This document shows, one piece after another, positions 21,238 to 33,397 of a stretch of 64,000 nt of DNA. How positions within the stretch are numbered: the first letter of the stretch is position 1; every line of letters begins with the position of its first letter. This stretch comes from Siphonodentalium dalli (lineage: Eukaryota; Mollusca; Scaphopoda; Gadilida; Siphonodentaliidae). Both the position numbers and the translations under genes were made by a program. Location of the stretch: positions 157,613,465-157,677,464 of the forward strand of contig CP136068.1 in the NCBI GenBank assembly GCA_032622095.1. Reading direction: 5' to 3'. A model generated the notes under the pieces. It was given only the letters and a program-made list of their open reading frames with translations. It did no database searches and was not told the DNA's origin.

Positions 21238-24200
21238 TTAAACCTACTCAACTGGAACTGTACAGGTATCACATCTTCGGGTCATTACTTGGCATCATTG
21301 CTCAAGAATGGCGCTTATGATATCGTAGGCTTAAGTGAGCATTGGCTTTATCAATGCGATCTTGATTTCCTCGGTTCGCTTAACAAGGACTATGAGTATC
21401 ATGCCGTATGCGATTCTCGCCAAAATATTCCCAACAAGAGAGGTAGACCTAGTGGTGGTGTTGCCTTGCTATGGCATAAGAAATTATCAAATCGTATATG
21501 TCCGCTTGCAATTAATGATGATCGTATTTTAGGGATACAAATTAGGATGACGGATGAAAGTTTTATATATCTCCTCCAAGTATATCTACCATCTACAAAC
21601 TATACCATACAATATTACGAAGAGTATGCGAAAACGCTTGGTGACCTATGTGACACCTACAAATCATATGGTAACGTAATCGTAATGGGAGACACAAACG
21701 GACAATTTGACAAATCTGATGAACGAAATATGATATTCAAGAAAATGGTTAAGCGAATCGAGATGGTATCTGTGAATTATGAATTTTATGACGATTATCC
21801 TCTATCTACATGCATTCCTTTCGGTGATTACTGCCAATTACATGAAGGAACAATTGTCGATCACATTTTTATTCCATCCACATTTATTCCATTTATTCAC
21901 GAGGTACATGTTTTAGACGATGACGCCATTAACGTATCTAATCATAGACCTATTGCATTACATTTGAAGTTTCAGCTACGCAGTCAATCTTCATGTACAG
22001 CCGAAAGAGAAACAGACAAAACCATAAATTGGCGTAAAGTTAAATCTGAACCAGAAATTCTCGAACTTTACAAACAAAGTCTTGATGTTGAACTAACAGC
22101 ACACAAAATCATATACACTGATGATTCAGACATATCTGAAGTTTACCAGTCAATTGCACGTGTAATATCAAAAGTATCGGAATCATGTTTACCAAAAAAG
22201 TCATATAATAAACGCCTGAAACCATATTGGGGAGATTGTTTGAAAAATAAGCATAAATATATGCGTGATCTCCGGAAACAACGGATACGTGAAGGTCGAC
22301 CTCGAGCAAGTACACAATGTAATAGTTACACTCAATATAAATTAGCGAAACGTGATTTTCGTAGAGAGTACAGAAAAGCGTCCGAAAATTATATATCCGA
22401 ATTAAATAATGAAATTGACGAACGCGCTCAGATCGATCAGAATTATCTATTTAGCGTGATACATGTAAAGCGACAGAGAAATCATATCGATAAAAATGCA
22501 TTCTTTTGTTATGAAGGGAAGGTTCTACGGAATGATCTTGATGTTGTGGAAGGCTGGGCATCGTATTTTGAAAATCTGTACTCACCGCTATACCAATCAG
22601 ATTTTGATTTCAATCACTTCCACTGTGTTAATGAATTTATTGCGCGTACAATGGCCAGTAAACAAAGCAGTGATATTGACAATCGCATAATTTTTCCTGT
22701 ATCAACTGGTGAACTGAATCAAATATATCGGGGCCTAAGTACGGGGAAAGCGGCTGGATGGGACGGGATATCCAATGAACACTTATTATACGGAAGTAAC
22801 ACATTGACGCTGGCGATTTCTAAACTCTTAACTAATGTAATTAATACACAGAAGGTCCCGAGCCAAATGAAACGCGGTATAATCGTTACATTATTTAAAG
22901 GTGGCAAAAAACCCAGGACAGATTTTGATAGCTATAGGGCTATAACGTTGATGCCTGTTTTATATAAGTTACTTGAAAAAGTTATACAAACTCGATTGGA
23001 ATCTTATGCACCCAATTTAATACAAGTGCACCCGCTTCAACATGGCTTCCAAAAAGGTGTAAGCGCAACCATGACATCTTACGTAATGAAGGAATGTATT
23101 GACTATGTGTCCGCTAGTAAACAAAAATTATACAGCTTATTTTTAGATGTATGGAAGGCATTCGATACCGTCTGGATTAACGGATTGTTATATAAATTAG
23201 ATAAACGCGGTTTTAAAGGAAATTTGTTTTGTCTCATTAATGAATTGCTGACAGATGTTACATGTTCTATTCGTTATAACAATTCCTTATCTAGGTGGTT
23301 TGAACGTCTAGGGGCTCGTCAGGGAAGTATTCTCTCCCCATTTTACTACATGGTCTATGTTGACGAGTTGATATGTACTCTCGCAAATTCCCCGTATGGC
23401 CTACAAATGCTCGGAGTAAATTGCACATGCCCAACACATGCTGATGACATGGTTTTATTATCACTCAATAGTGTCGGATTATCAGCTCTAATTGATATGT
23501 GTTTTGAATACAGCAAAAAGTGGCGATATAAGTATAACTCTAATAAATGCTCGGTAATAGTATTCAACGAAACAAAGTCAGAGTTCTCTCGTCAACATCG
23601 CGTCTGGAACTTAGGAACATATACTCTACAAGAATGTTCAGAAGTTACCCATCTTGGTATTCCACTCGATAAATACGATTTTAATTCTGTCTTCATTGAT
23701 CGGATATGTGACAAAACCCGAAGTACATTCATGATGTTAACGAACGCAGGAATATACCCCGGTGGCATTACACCAAAAAGTTGTTCGTTGATTTATTATT
23801 CGGTGGTCATTCCAAAAGGTTTATACGGATCTGAACTTTTGTGGTGCATGTGTGAATAAAACTCAATGCGACCGTCTCGAAAGAATGCACCGTTTCTGTC
23901 TAAAATACTATCAGGGTCTTCATAATCGCACAAAAACAGTTATAGCTCAAGGATTAGTCGGTATGTCGTCAATGGTATCATTAATAGAAAAACGCAAACT
24001 GTCATTTATTGGTTCAATATGCAATCTGTCGTCGAACAAAACCGCCAAAGATGTATTTATTACACGGTTATACCAGTATTTAATGTTTCCTACAGCTTCA
24101 AATTCTAATTTCATGGTTGATATTATTTGTACATTGGACAAATATGGAATGACCGAATATTTCGAGAAATACTTATTAAATGTGACCTTTCCAAACAAAT

Positions 24201-24730
24201 TATCATGGAAAAATATAACGAAGACCTCATGGTTCAATATAAATAGAGATGAATGGGAATGTAGCAAAGGCGATGATAGTCGATTAAACCGTTTCTCGGC
24301 ACTCCAGCCTAAATTATGTATGTCTAGGCTATGGGAAAACTGTTACATATATCCTAAGCATAAAGATTCTTATCTCCTTGTTGCACGTCTTATTTCCATT
24401 CTTGAAACGGACGAACAATCGTGCCCATTGTGTGATAGAAAACACAATGATCTGGTCAGACATGCATTAATCGAGTGTGTCTCAATATGTGATAACCGTA
24501 ATATTTTTGAATTTGACTTATTAAACGAATTTCATGTAGACGTATACATGCAATATGATAGTTTGAATGCGGAATCCAAAACGCGAGTTCTATTATCCGG
24601 AATAGCTGAACTTGACCATTGTATACGCGAAATAGATAATGAACTGATCGATTTTTTCGTTAGGAAATCAGCTTCTCTTTGGAAAGCATATGTTGATAGC
24701 ATATCATCACTAATGTCTGTACCGCCATAG
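21238..24730 (+). pseudogene. E4 ORF2: endonuclease, reverse transcriptase and C-terminal zinc motif, one frameshift
   Basis: The open frame runs to 23859 and resumes in another frame at 23852-24730; a 4-bp insertion near 23848, absent from copy b, explains the break. APE endonuclease motifs: LNLLNWNCTG, VGLSEHWLY, VIVMGDTNGQFD, SNHRPIALHL. Reverse-transcriptase motifs: GWDGISNEHLL, SYRAITLMPVLYKLLEKVI, FLDVWKAFDTVW, ARQGSILSPFYYMVYVDEL. The catalytic box is HADD (His at about 23437), where Y/F-ADD is usual. A CPLCDRKHNDLVRHALIEC zinc motif is near the end. CR1-group by appearance. It would cut target DNA and prime cDNA synthesis if intact. Confidence 0.8.
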
Positions 24731-25045
24731 TTCTGTATTAAAATTATATATACGTACGCGTAACACACGAGTGCATATCTATAGCTCTATGACTGTATAT
24801 CATATGTGTACTTGCTATGTATAATGAAAATTTAGACGCATACATGTATTATGCAACCACAATCAATTGTATATAGCTGGTATTCGTCGCGAATTATACT
24901 CAAACCATTTTCGATATATTGTTTCAACACGCACATTATGCCAATGAATATGTTTAATGTTTAATTATGTTAATTATGTAATAATGTGTATGTGATTTTG
25001 TACACTATATCTTCGTTTACGGAGGAAATAAAGTCATATATATAT
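24731..25045 (+). other. E4 copy a 3'UTR
   Basis: AT-rich and non-coding. It ends GGAGGAAATAAAGTCATATA followed by TATATA, with a polyadenylation-like AATAAA. The complement of a very similar end lies directly after the H1 stop codon (28466-28490). Confidence 0.75.
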
Positions 25046-25574
25046 TAAAATTCATAAAGAAGATTCAAATCTGAAAGAATGTTAAACTGTAGTGTAGATG
25101 CGCAAAATGTGAGAGAAATGGTTACTGAAATAAATGGAAATTCGCATTAATTTACACAAAAACCTCAACCTTTTGAGAAAACAATAACATTCAAACAGTT
25201 TTACAAATACACTCTGATATAAAAAGTGTTTAGATATATTGCTGATGATGTTATCGTAAAATATATTAAATAAAAAAACATTGTACCTAAGTTGTTTTTC
25301 ACAAGATGACCGCATTTTTCGATCCAAAACTGATAGGAACCAAATCGAAGGGTGCGAGGATCGAACTTCACTGACAATTCGCGCCGATCACGATGCAGAG
25401 TTATCGGCTACCGACCGCTGACAAGTAACCAATGAGAGATCGCCTCGGCGGCCAATCGTTGACGCACCTCGCGAACCAATGAACAGCTCAGATATGGGAC
25501 AAGAAAGCCAATCGGATTGCAGCTTGTCGACCTATTTATAATTGACTTTGAAATTTTTTGCTTCATATCGTCAA
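25046..25574 (+). promoter_or_regulatory. Histone H3 promoter and upstream flank
   Basis: Four CCAAT boxes start at 25429, 25452, 25476 and 25508, a TATA-like TATTTATAA is at 25533-25541, and a likely start region CTTCATATCGTCAA is at 25561-25574. Clustered CCAAT boxes before a TATA box are usual in replication-dependent histone genes (established knowledge). The leader is then interrupted by E1 copy 1. The same promoter, with a changed TATA box, lies at 44409-44600. Confidence 0.8.
25562..25574. other. Target-site duplication TTCATATCGTCAA, left
   Basis: A 13-bp duplication flanking E1 copy 1; the right copy is at 26707-26719. The unduplicated site is visible at 44592-44604 with a C to T change. 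Confidence 0.9.
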
Positions 25575-27321
<1,747 letters not shown>

Positions 27322-27570
27322 GGATACGCAGTCAAGCAGGCCATGCTAGACCGTCCCGTATCCCACTTCAGAAAAGACCCGCAGTCCAATAAGGTGTATT
27401 GGACCGTCCCGGGCGGTAACAGAAGAGAGCACGCAGTCCAGTGGAATCACTGGACCGTTCCGTACTCTCTTAGCAGCCCGCAATCCAATGCCTCCATTGG
27501 AAGGTCCCGGGCTTGGACAACCAACTGAAAATGCGCAATCCAGCATCTTCGCTGGATCGTCCCGCATTTT
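27322..27570. repeat. Array of five covarying hairpins in the H3-H1 spacer
   Basis: Hairpins at 27322-27363, 27378-27413, 27423-27471, 27475-27513 and 27528-27570. Each has an outer stem of 4-11 bp, a 3-nt left internal loop (CAG or CAA), an inner stem of 6-7 bp of type TCCARNN/NNYTGGA, a loop of 4-6 nt, and a 6-nt right internal loop (CCGTCC or close). The outer stems differ completely yet pair: GGATACG with CGTATCC, CCCG with CGGG, AAGAGAGCACG with CGTACTCTCTT (one mismatch), AGCCCG with CGGGCT, AAAATGCG with CGCATTTT. The whole array recurs at 63598-63846. No known RNA family recognised. Confidence 0.8.
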
Positions 27571-27912
27571 GCAAGATGCCGAGACAAGGCAAAGAAAAAT
27601 ATCAAGGCAAAAGTACAAGGCAAAGCCCAAGCAAAGATGGAAGATACTAGACAAGACAAGATTCAAGACACCTGTGACGCTGACCGATCCCGATCTCAAG
27701 ACTTCTCCACCCGATCCGCGACCTGACTGTTAAGAGAAAAGACCAAGAAGATTCAAGACAGGGCGTAAGGGCGACCTCCGGGTGAGCTCACACCGTCCTC
27801 GTGCCGCCCTTCGGGCGGACACGCAAATCCTGTGCCCGTTTACTCTTTATTCATTGTCGTTTAATCGTCAAAGTTTTGTAATTTTCAGTCGAAATTTACT
27901 CAAATTGCCACC
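27571..27912 (+). promoter_or_regulatory. Histone H1 upstream region
   Basis: Contains AAGGCAAAG-like short repeats (27583-27640), a perfect hairpin CCGCCC-TTC-GGGCGG at 27804-27818 and an octamer-like CGCAAATC at 27822-27829. TTTACTCTTTATTC at about 27839-27852 may be a degenerate TATA region. GCCACC precedes the H1 ATG, a good Kozak context. No CCAAT cluster like that of H3 was seen. Confidence 0.5.
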
Positions 27913-28464
27913 ATGTCTGACGCCGTCGCCGCACCCGCTCCAGTCAAAACTCCAAAGAAGAAGGCAGCAGCCAAGCCCAAGAAGCCAGCCCTGCACCCAA
28001 AATACAATGTCATGGTCGCCGCCGCGGTCAAGTCTTTGAAAGAGAGGGGTGGTTCCAGCCGACAGGCTATCCTGAAGTACATCTGTGCCAACTACAAACT
28101 TGGAACTGAACAAAAACCAGTAAACAACAGAGTGAAGGTAGCACTCAGAGCCGGAGTCAAGAATAATTCTTTGAAACAATCGAAGGGAACTGGTGCATCC
28201 GGATCCTTCAGATTGGGTGAGGGCGTCAAAGCCGAGAAACCCAAGGCAAAGAAACCCAAGGCAGCCACACCAAAGAAGGCAAAGAAAGCAAAGAAACCAG
28301 CCGGAGAAAAGAAGGCAAAGAAAGTCACAAAGGCAAAGAAGAGACCAAAGAAGGCCGCTAAATCTCCAGCCAAAAAGGCAGCTAAGCCTAAGGCCGCCGC
28401 AAAGCCAAAGAAGGCCAAGACACCAAAGAAGGCCGCCAAGAAGCCAGCAGCCAAAAAAGCATAA
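27913..28464 (+). CDS. H1: Linker histone H1 (183 aa)
   Basis: Binds nucleosomes at the DNA entry and exit point and compacts chromatin. A short basic N-terminus (about 1-26, [13 protein letters not shown]) is followed by the winged-helix globular domain (about 27-102: [50 protein letters not shown]). A Lys/Ala/Pro-rich tail with repeated KKAAKP and [10 protein letters not shown] blocks completes it. Length and composition fit invertebrate somatic H1. It lies 0.8 kb downstream of H3 in the same orientation. No histone stem-loop follows: the stop codon is within a few bases of an antisense LINE 3' end, so normal 3' processing is probably lost. Confidence 0.95.
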   Translation: MSDAVAAPAPVKTPKKKAAAKPKKPALHPKYNVMVAAAVKSLKERGGSSRQAILKYICANYKLGTEQKPVNNRVKVALRAGVKNNSLKQSKGTGASGSFRLGEGVKAEKPKAKKPKAATPKKAKKAKKPAGEKKAKKVTKAKKRPKKAAKSPAKKAAKPKAAAKPKKAKTPKKAAKKPAAKKA

Positions 28465-28465
28465 A

Positions 28466-29070
28466 TATATATATCTTTTATTCCTCCATTTCTGAAGAGT
28501 CAATATATAATAAAGCAAAATACGTAGAATATAAATAAGGAATTACACAAATATTTCATGCACAAACAATTATGTACAAACACAGAGACACAAGACATTA
28601 ATATAATTGGACACACACATATATAGTGGCCTGAAAACCGTAAACATGCGCATATACACGTACAAGATTACACGATGGAAAATATCAACGCAGTGATGGT
28701 TAGAGAAGGAATGAAATATGGGGAACATTATAATGAACTAATGTCTATTATCCCCGAACATCCAAAGGTACCAGATTTGAGCGGCTTCTCTCACCATAAA
28801 ATCGACAATCTCCAGGACATCATCAGCGATGCCATGGAGAGAATTTGGGATATACCCAATGAACATGAGCATTTGTTTGTCCACCGGGAGATTATCAATG
28901 CACATATAACAGTCTACGTGGAAATATGAGAGGAAACGATACCATGTGTCATTTCTTGAGTCTACCAGAGAAGAACAGTCGTTAAAAACATGATTCACGG
29001 TATCATTATAAATTGCCCCACATCTTATGCACACAACGTCCTCAACGAATTTCAACATGCATAGTAATTG
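28466..29070 (-). pseudogene. E4-like LINE 3' fragment, antisense, abutting the H1 stop codon
   Basis: Read on the minus strand, a C-terminal ORF2 frame (from about 29070 to 28738) shows CIRCGAIYNDTVNHVFNDC, YFHVDCYMCIDN and DDVLEIVDFMVREAAQIW. These align by eye with the E4 C-terminus (CPLCDRKHNDLVRHALIEC, EFHVDVYMQYD, IDNELIDFFVRKSASLW) but at low identity. It is followed by a 3'UTR ending GGAGGAATAAAAGATATATA, close to the E4 3' end. It is a related but distinct LINE, 5'-truncated where the spacer copy begins. Confidence 0.75.
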
Positions 29071-30221
29071 CCGGTATAACATATGTATATTGTCATATAT
29101 AAGCATATACCGCCATATATCATTGTTGTTACATTGTACTTAACTTTGTTTCATGTAATCCGTCCATTTTGTCTTGTTATTCTGTGTTCATGTACATTTG
29201 ACCATATATGGTGTAACGTACAAATAAACATGATTGATTGATTGATTGATTGATTGGTAAGTCATGTGTTTATTCGTGTTGTTTTCCAGCCTGTGTTCGA
29301 GAAAATAATCCCATAACGGGCTTATTTTAATGAGCGAAATAAGTTCATATTGGAATTATTAAGACTCATTATATATGTATGCTATATTTGAACCTAAAAC
29401 AAGGATGTTAAAACAGTCCAATGTGGGATTATTTCCATAAGAAATAAGCCCATATTGGTATTATTTAATCCACCTTTATTCATCGCAACATATATTCTCG
29501 TAAAAATAGGTTCATAATGGACCTAAAGATTCACATAGGTTCATATTGGACTTATTCGATTCTGAAATAAACCCACAGTGAACTACTACCCGCTATTCAG
29601 CTAAATGGCATGGGCCACAGTTAAAACAAATTTTAAAGAGCGTGAGTCTGGTATGTCGTGTCGATGAAAACATTGAGGTTAAATAATGCCAGTATGAGCT
29701 TAATTCGCTCATTAAAATAAGCCCGTTATGTGCTTATTTTTATGAGAACAGGATGAAACATGTCCTCGTGCAAATAGGTTCATATTGGACCTACTTGTAA
29801 CTATTCACAGGTTTATGTTGGAACTATCTGATTCTGAAATAAGTACATACTGAGTCCCTTATTCCGTTGAATGGCGCCAAACACCGTACAAAGAGCGTAG
29901 CTTTGGTAAGTTGTGTTTATGAAAAAAGGCAGATTAAATCATTCCGATATGGGCTCATTTCGTATGTAAATAGTCCCATATTGTACTGTGTTTTAAACAG
30001 ACTGTTCCCAAAAATTCCGCACATTATCTGCTTATAAATAATTTAGTTTAGGTAGATAATCTGATTAGAATGTCATCATTTTCAGTCCATAATGTGCTGA
30101 AAATGAGAATATTTTAGTCACATTATCGACTCATAATGGGGCAATTCAGATTATGTGCGGACAATCACACAACTAAGCCAACCCATAACTTTTCAGATGT
30201 ACGCTATTTAAAGACATAATA
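29071..30221. repeat. Third, partial copy of the spacer block (matches 1111-2262)
   Basis: Begins inside the E5 3'UTR sequence (CCGGTATAACATATG), includes the GATT tail and about 960 bp of the dyad-rich spacer with one hairpin module (about 30028-30165). It ends at AAGACATAAT, where satellite DNA takes over. Differences from 1111-2262 are scattered single bases. Confidence 0.9.
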
Positions 30222-30812
30222 CCTTGTATTTTTGTGCGGTGCCACCCAGCGGGCATCTATAGAAAAGGGACGCGACCATGCAGCCCCTTCCAAATTTTCG
30301 AAAATCGGGCTGAAGGCGTGCATGATGTGTCAAAATAGCACCTTTCGTTACTAAATCGGCTGCGTAGCCAGAACCATGGCGGCCACCCGGGAATCCTTGC
30401 ATTTTCGTGCGGTGCCACCCAGCGGGCATCTATTGGACAGGGACGCGGCCATATAGCCTCTTCCAATTTTTTGAAAATTGGGCTGAAGTCGTGCATGGAG
30501 TTATTTTTTTTTAATTTTTGTTACTAAATCAGCTGCGCAGACAGAACCATTGCGGCCACTCGGGAATCCTTGTATTTTCGTGCGGTGCCACCCAGTAGAC
30601 ATCTATTGGACAGGGACGAGACCTTATATTGGGTTGAAGTCGTGCATGGAGCTCCAAATCGCACTTTTCGTTGATAAATCGCCCGCGTAGGCATAACCGT
30701 AGCAGACACGTGGCTATCCCTGCGGAAACTTCTTGTGCCACCACTATTACATCTAAAAATCACAAACTAGGTCACATAAACTTGTCCAAAATAGGACATT
30801 TTTCGTTAGTCG
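30222..30812. repeat. Satellite, family 1 units then one family 2 unit (forward)
   Basis: Three family 1 units of about 172 bp (TTTTCGTGCGGTGCCACCC at about 30230, 30404 and 30575) run into a family 2 unit from about 30660. The two families share the frame TAAATCGxCTGCGTAG, CCATxGCxGCCAC, TTGGGCxxAAGTCGTGC and are therefore diverged branches of one satellite. Short open frames here are by-products. Confidence 0.85.
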
Positions 30813-31080
30813 ATAATGTGCTGAAAAGGAGACCATATTAGTCACATTATCGACTCATATAGACGCGATTCTAAGCAGATTATGTGCGAACAATGACAAG
30901 AAATAAGCCAACCCACTACTGTTCAGCTGTACGCTCATTAACATGTGTTTTCACTGTGGCTCGCGACTTAACACAAAATAATGACTATGACTCCATTATC
31001 TGCTTATTTCAGAATCAAATTATCACTTTATGTACCTAATTGGAATTATAGGTCGAATATGTGCGTATTTGTGCGAGGAT
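30813..31080. repeat. Hairpin-module segment between satellite blocks
   Basis: GTCGATAATGTGCTGAAAAG and CACATTATCGACTCATATAG form the central part of the hairpin module seen in the spacer. CCATTATCTGCTTATTTCAG and TATAGGTCGAATATGTGCG follow. The left arm is incomplete here. Confidence 0.7.
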
Positions 31081-31813
31081 ATGTTGCTAAATCGCCTGCG
31101 TTGGCATAACCATAGCAGCCACTGGGCTATCCCTGTGGATTCTTCTTTGGCCACCACTAGTCCATCTAGAAATCACAAACTGGTTCACATATGCCTGTCC
31201 AGCTGTTAATAAATTGGGTGTAAGTCGTGCATCGGATGAAAATAATGAAAAAAATGTCATTTTTCGTTGCAAATCGTCTGCGTAGGCATATCCATAGCAG
31301 CCACGGGGCTCTCGTTGTGGATTCTTCTTATGTCACCACTATTCCATCGAGAGATCACAAACTGGTTCACATACCCCTGTCCAGCTGTTCAAAAATTGGG
31401 CGTAAGTCGTGCGTGGGGTCAAAATAATGAAACAAAGTTCATTTTTCGTTGCTAAATCGCCTGCGTAGGCATAACCATAGCAGTCACGAGACTATCCGTG
31501 TGGAATTTTCTTCTGCCACCACCAGTCCATCTAGAAATCACAAATCAATAAACATGCTCCCGTCCAGCTGTTCACAAATTGAGCGTAAGTCGTGCGTGGG
31601 GTCAAAATAATGAAAAAAAATTAATTTTTCGTTGCTAAATCGCCTGCGTAGGCATAACCATAGACGCTACGGGGCTATCCTTGTGGATTCTTCTTGTGCC
31701 GCTACAAATCCATCTAGAAATCACAAAATATGTCATATCAACTTGTCCAGCTGTTCAACAGTTGGGCGTAAATCGTGCGTGGGGTAAAAATATGACATTT
31801 TTCGTTGCTTAAT
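31081..31813. repeat. Satellite family 2, about four units (forward)
   Basis: Units of about 184-187 bp, with the GCCTGCGT phrase at about 31093, 31271, 31457 and 31642. Each ends in GTAAGTCGTGCGTGGGG and a short A-rich stretch before TTTTTCGTTGC. Confidence 0.9.
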
Positions 31814-32155
31814 CCTGAAAACCAGCACATTATTTGCTGAGAAGAAACAATGATTTAGGTAGATAATCTGCTTAGAATCGCCTCATTTTGAGTTGACAAT
31901 GTGCTGAAAATGAGTTCCTATTAGTCAAATTATCGACTCATATAGAGGCGATTCTAATTAAATATGTGCTGACAATGACAAAAATAATAACCAAACATTT
32001 CAGGTGTACGCTCATTAGCATGTATTTTCACTGTGGCACGCGCCAAGACACGAAATGACAACTATGACTCCATTATCTGCTTATTTCATAACCAAATAAT
32101 CACTTTAAGTACCTAATTAAAATTTAGGTCGGTTTTGTGCGTATTCGTGCGAGGA
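31814..32155. repeat. Complete hairpin module inside the satellite block
   Basis: Left arm AATCTGCTTAGAATCGCCTC (about 31866-31885) and right arm GAGGCGATTCTAATTAAAT (about 31936-31954), with inner arms TTGACAATGTG and CAAATTATCGACTC. This is the clearest example of the module. It repeats the 30813-31080 segment at a distance of about 1 kb, so satellite and hairpin module form a higher-order unit. Confidence 0.8.
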
Positions 32156-32635
32156 TATGTTACTAAATCGCCTGCGTTGGCATAACCATAGCAGCCACGG
32201 GGCTACCCTTGTGGATTCTTCTTATACCACAATTAGTCCATCTATAAATCACAAACTAGTTCACATACGCCTGTCCAGCTGTTCAAAAATTGGGCGTAAG
32301 TCGTGCGTGGGGTCAAAATAATGAAAAAAAAGGATAATTTTTCGTTGCTAAATCGCCTGCGTAGGCATACACATAGCAGCCACGAGGGTATCCTTGTGGA
32401 TGCTTCTTATGCCACCACTAGGCCATCTAAAAATCACAAACATAGTCACATAAGCCTGTCCAGTTGTTCAAAAATTGGGCGTAAGTCGTGCGTGGGGTCA
32501 AAATAATGAAAGAAAATCATTTCTCATTGCTAAATCGCCTGCGTAGGCATAACCGTAGCTGCCACGAGTCTATCCTTGTGGAATCTTCTTGTGCCACCAA
32601 TAGTGCATCGAAACATCACAAACTAGGTCCCATAA
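32156..32635. repeat. Satellite family 2, about three units (forward)
   Basis: GCCTGCGT phrases at about 32169, 32354 and 32537, again spaced about 184 bp. It ends at ACTAGGTCCCATAA, where the orientation flips to family 1 in reverse. Confidence 0.9.
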
Positions 32636-33397
32636 AATGCAAGGAATTCCAGGGTGGCCGCCATGGTTCTGGCTACGCAGCCGATTTAGCAACAAAAAAA
32701 TGCAATTTTTAGCTCCATGCATGCACGACTTCAGCCCAATTTTCAAAAACGTGGAAGGGCTATATGGCCGCGTCCCTGTCCTATAGATGCGCGCTGGGTG
32801 GCACCGCATAAAAATACAAGGATTCCCGGGTGGTCGCCATGGTTCTGGCTACGCAGCCTATTTAGTAACAAAAAGTGCGATTTTGAGCTCCATGCACGAC
32901 TTTAGCCCAATCTTCGAAACATTGGAAGGGGCTATATGTTCGCGTCCCTGTCCTATAGATGACAACTGGGTGGCACCGCACGAAAATACAAGGATTCCCG
33001 TGTGGCCATCATGACTGTCTACGCAGCCGATTTAGTAACTAAAAGTGCTATTTTGACACCCCATGCACGACTTCAGCCCAATTTTAGAAAATTTGGAAGG
33101 GGCTGCATGGTCGCGTCCCTTTCCTGTAGATGCCCGCTTGGTGGCACCGCACGAAACTACAAGGATTCCCGGGTGGCCACCATGACTCTGGCTACGCAGC
33201 CGATTTAGTAACGAAAAGTGCTATATTGACACCCCATGCACGACTTCAGCCCGATTTTCGAAAATTTGGAAGGGGCTGCATGGTCGCGTCCCTTTCCTAT
33301 AGATGCCAGCTGGGTGGCACCGCACGAAAATACAAGGATTCCCGGGTGGCCACCATGACTCTGGCTACGCATCCGATTTAGTAACGAAAAGTGCAAT
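32636..33397. repeat. Satellite family 1, about four units (reverse orientation)
   Basis: GGTGGCACCGCA at 32797, 32969, 33140 and 33313, spacing 171-173 bp. This is the inverted orientation of the family 1 units at 30222-30660, so the two blocks form a long inverted repeat around the family 2 core. It ends at GTGCAATTTTAG. Confidence 0.9.

Larger units (their letters stand above)
18700..25045 (+). mobile_element. E4 CR1-group LINE, copy a
   Basis: A two-ORF LINE located 3' of H3 gene 1. The 5' limit is uncertain (between the antisense fragment and ORF1 at 18966). ORF1 and ORF2 follow, then a 3'UTR with GGAGGAAATAAAG and a TATATATA tail ending at about 25045. On its 3' side lies not the other half of the H3 stem-loop but the upstream flank of the next H3 repeat. 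Sequence has therefore been lost or rearranged at one border. It is nearly identical to copy b. Confidence 0.75.

Noticed and set aside
25330-25430. tRNA-like box (minus strand GTTCGATCC) near the H3 promoter
   Set aside because: It resembles a B box, but no acceptor stem, A box at the right distance or full cloverleaf can be built by eye. tRNAscan-SE would settle it.
27322-27570. Hammerhead or twister ribozyme array
   Set aside because: The conserved cores (such as CUGAUGA and GAAA for hammerhead) are absent, and the constant CAR/CCGTCC loop does not match a ribozyme I know.
27346-27699. Minus-strand frame of 117 aa across the hairpin array
   Set aside because: Arises from the inverted repeats; sequence changes preserve pairing, not codons.
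28092-28454. Antisense 120-aa hydrophobic frame over H1
   Set aside because: Complement of Lys/Ala-rich codons gives Phe/Leu/Gly-rich frames; not a gene.
30208-33381. Many 60-80 aa frames with similar sequence in the satellite
   Set aside because: They repeat with the 172/184-bp monomer in both orientations and are by-products of the repeat.
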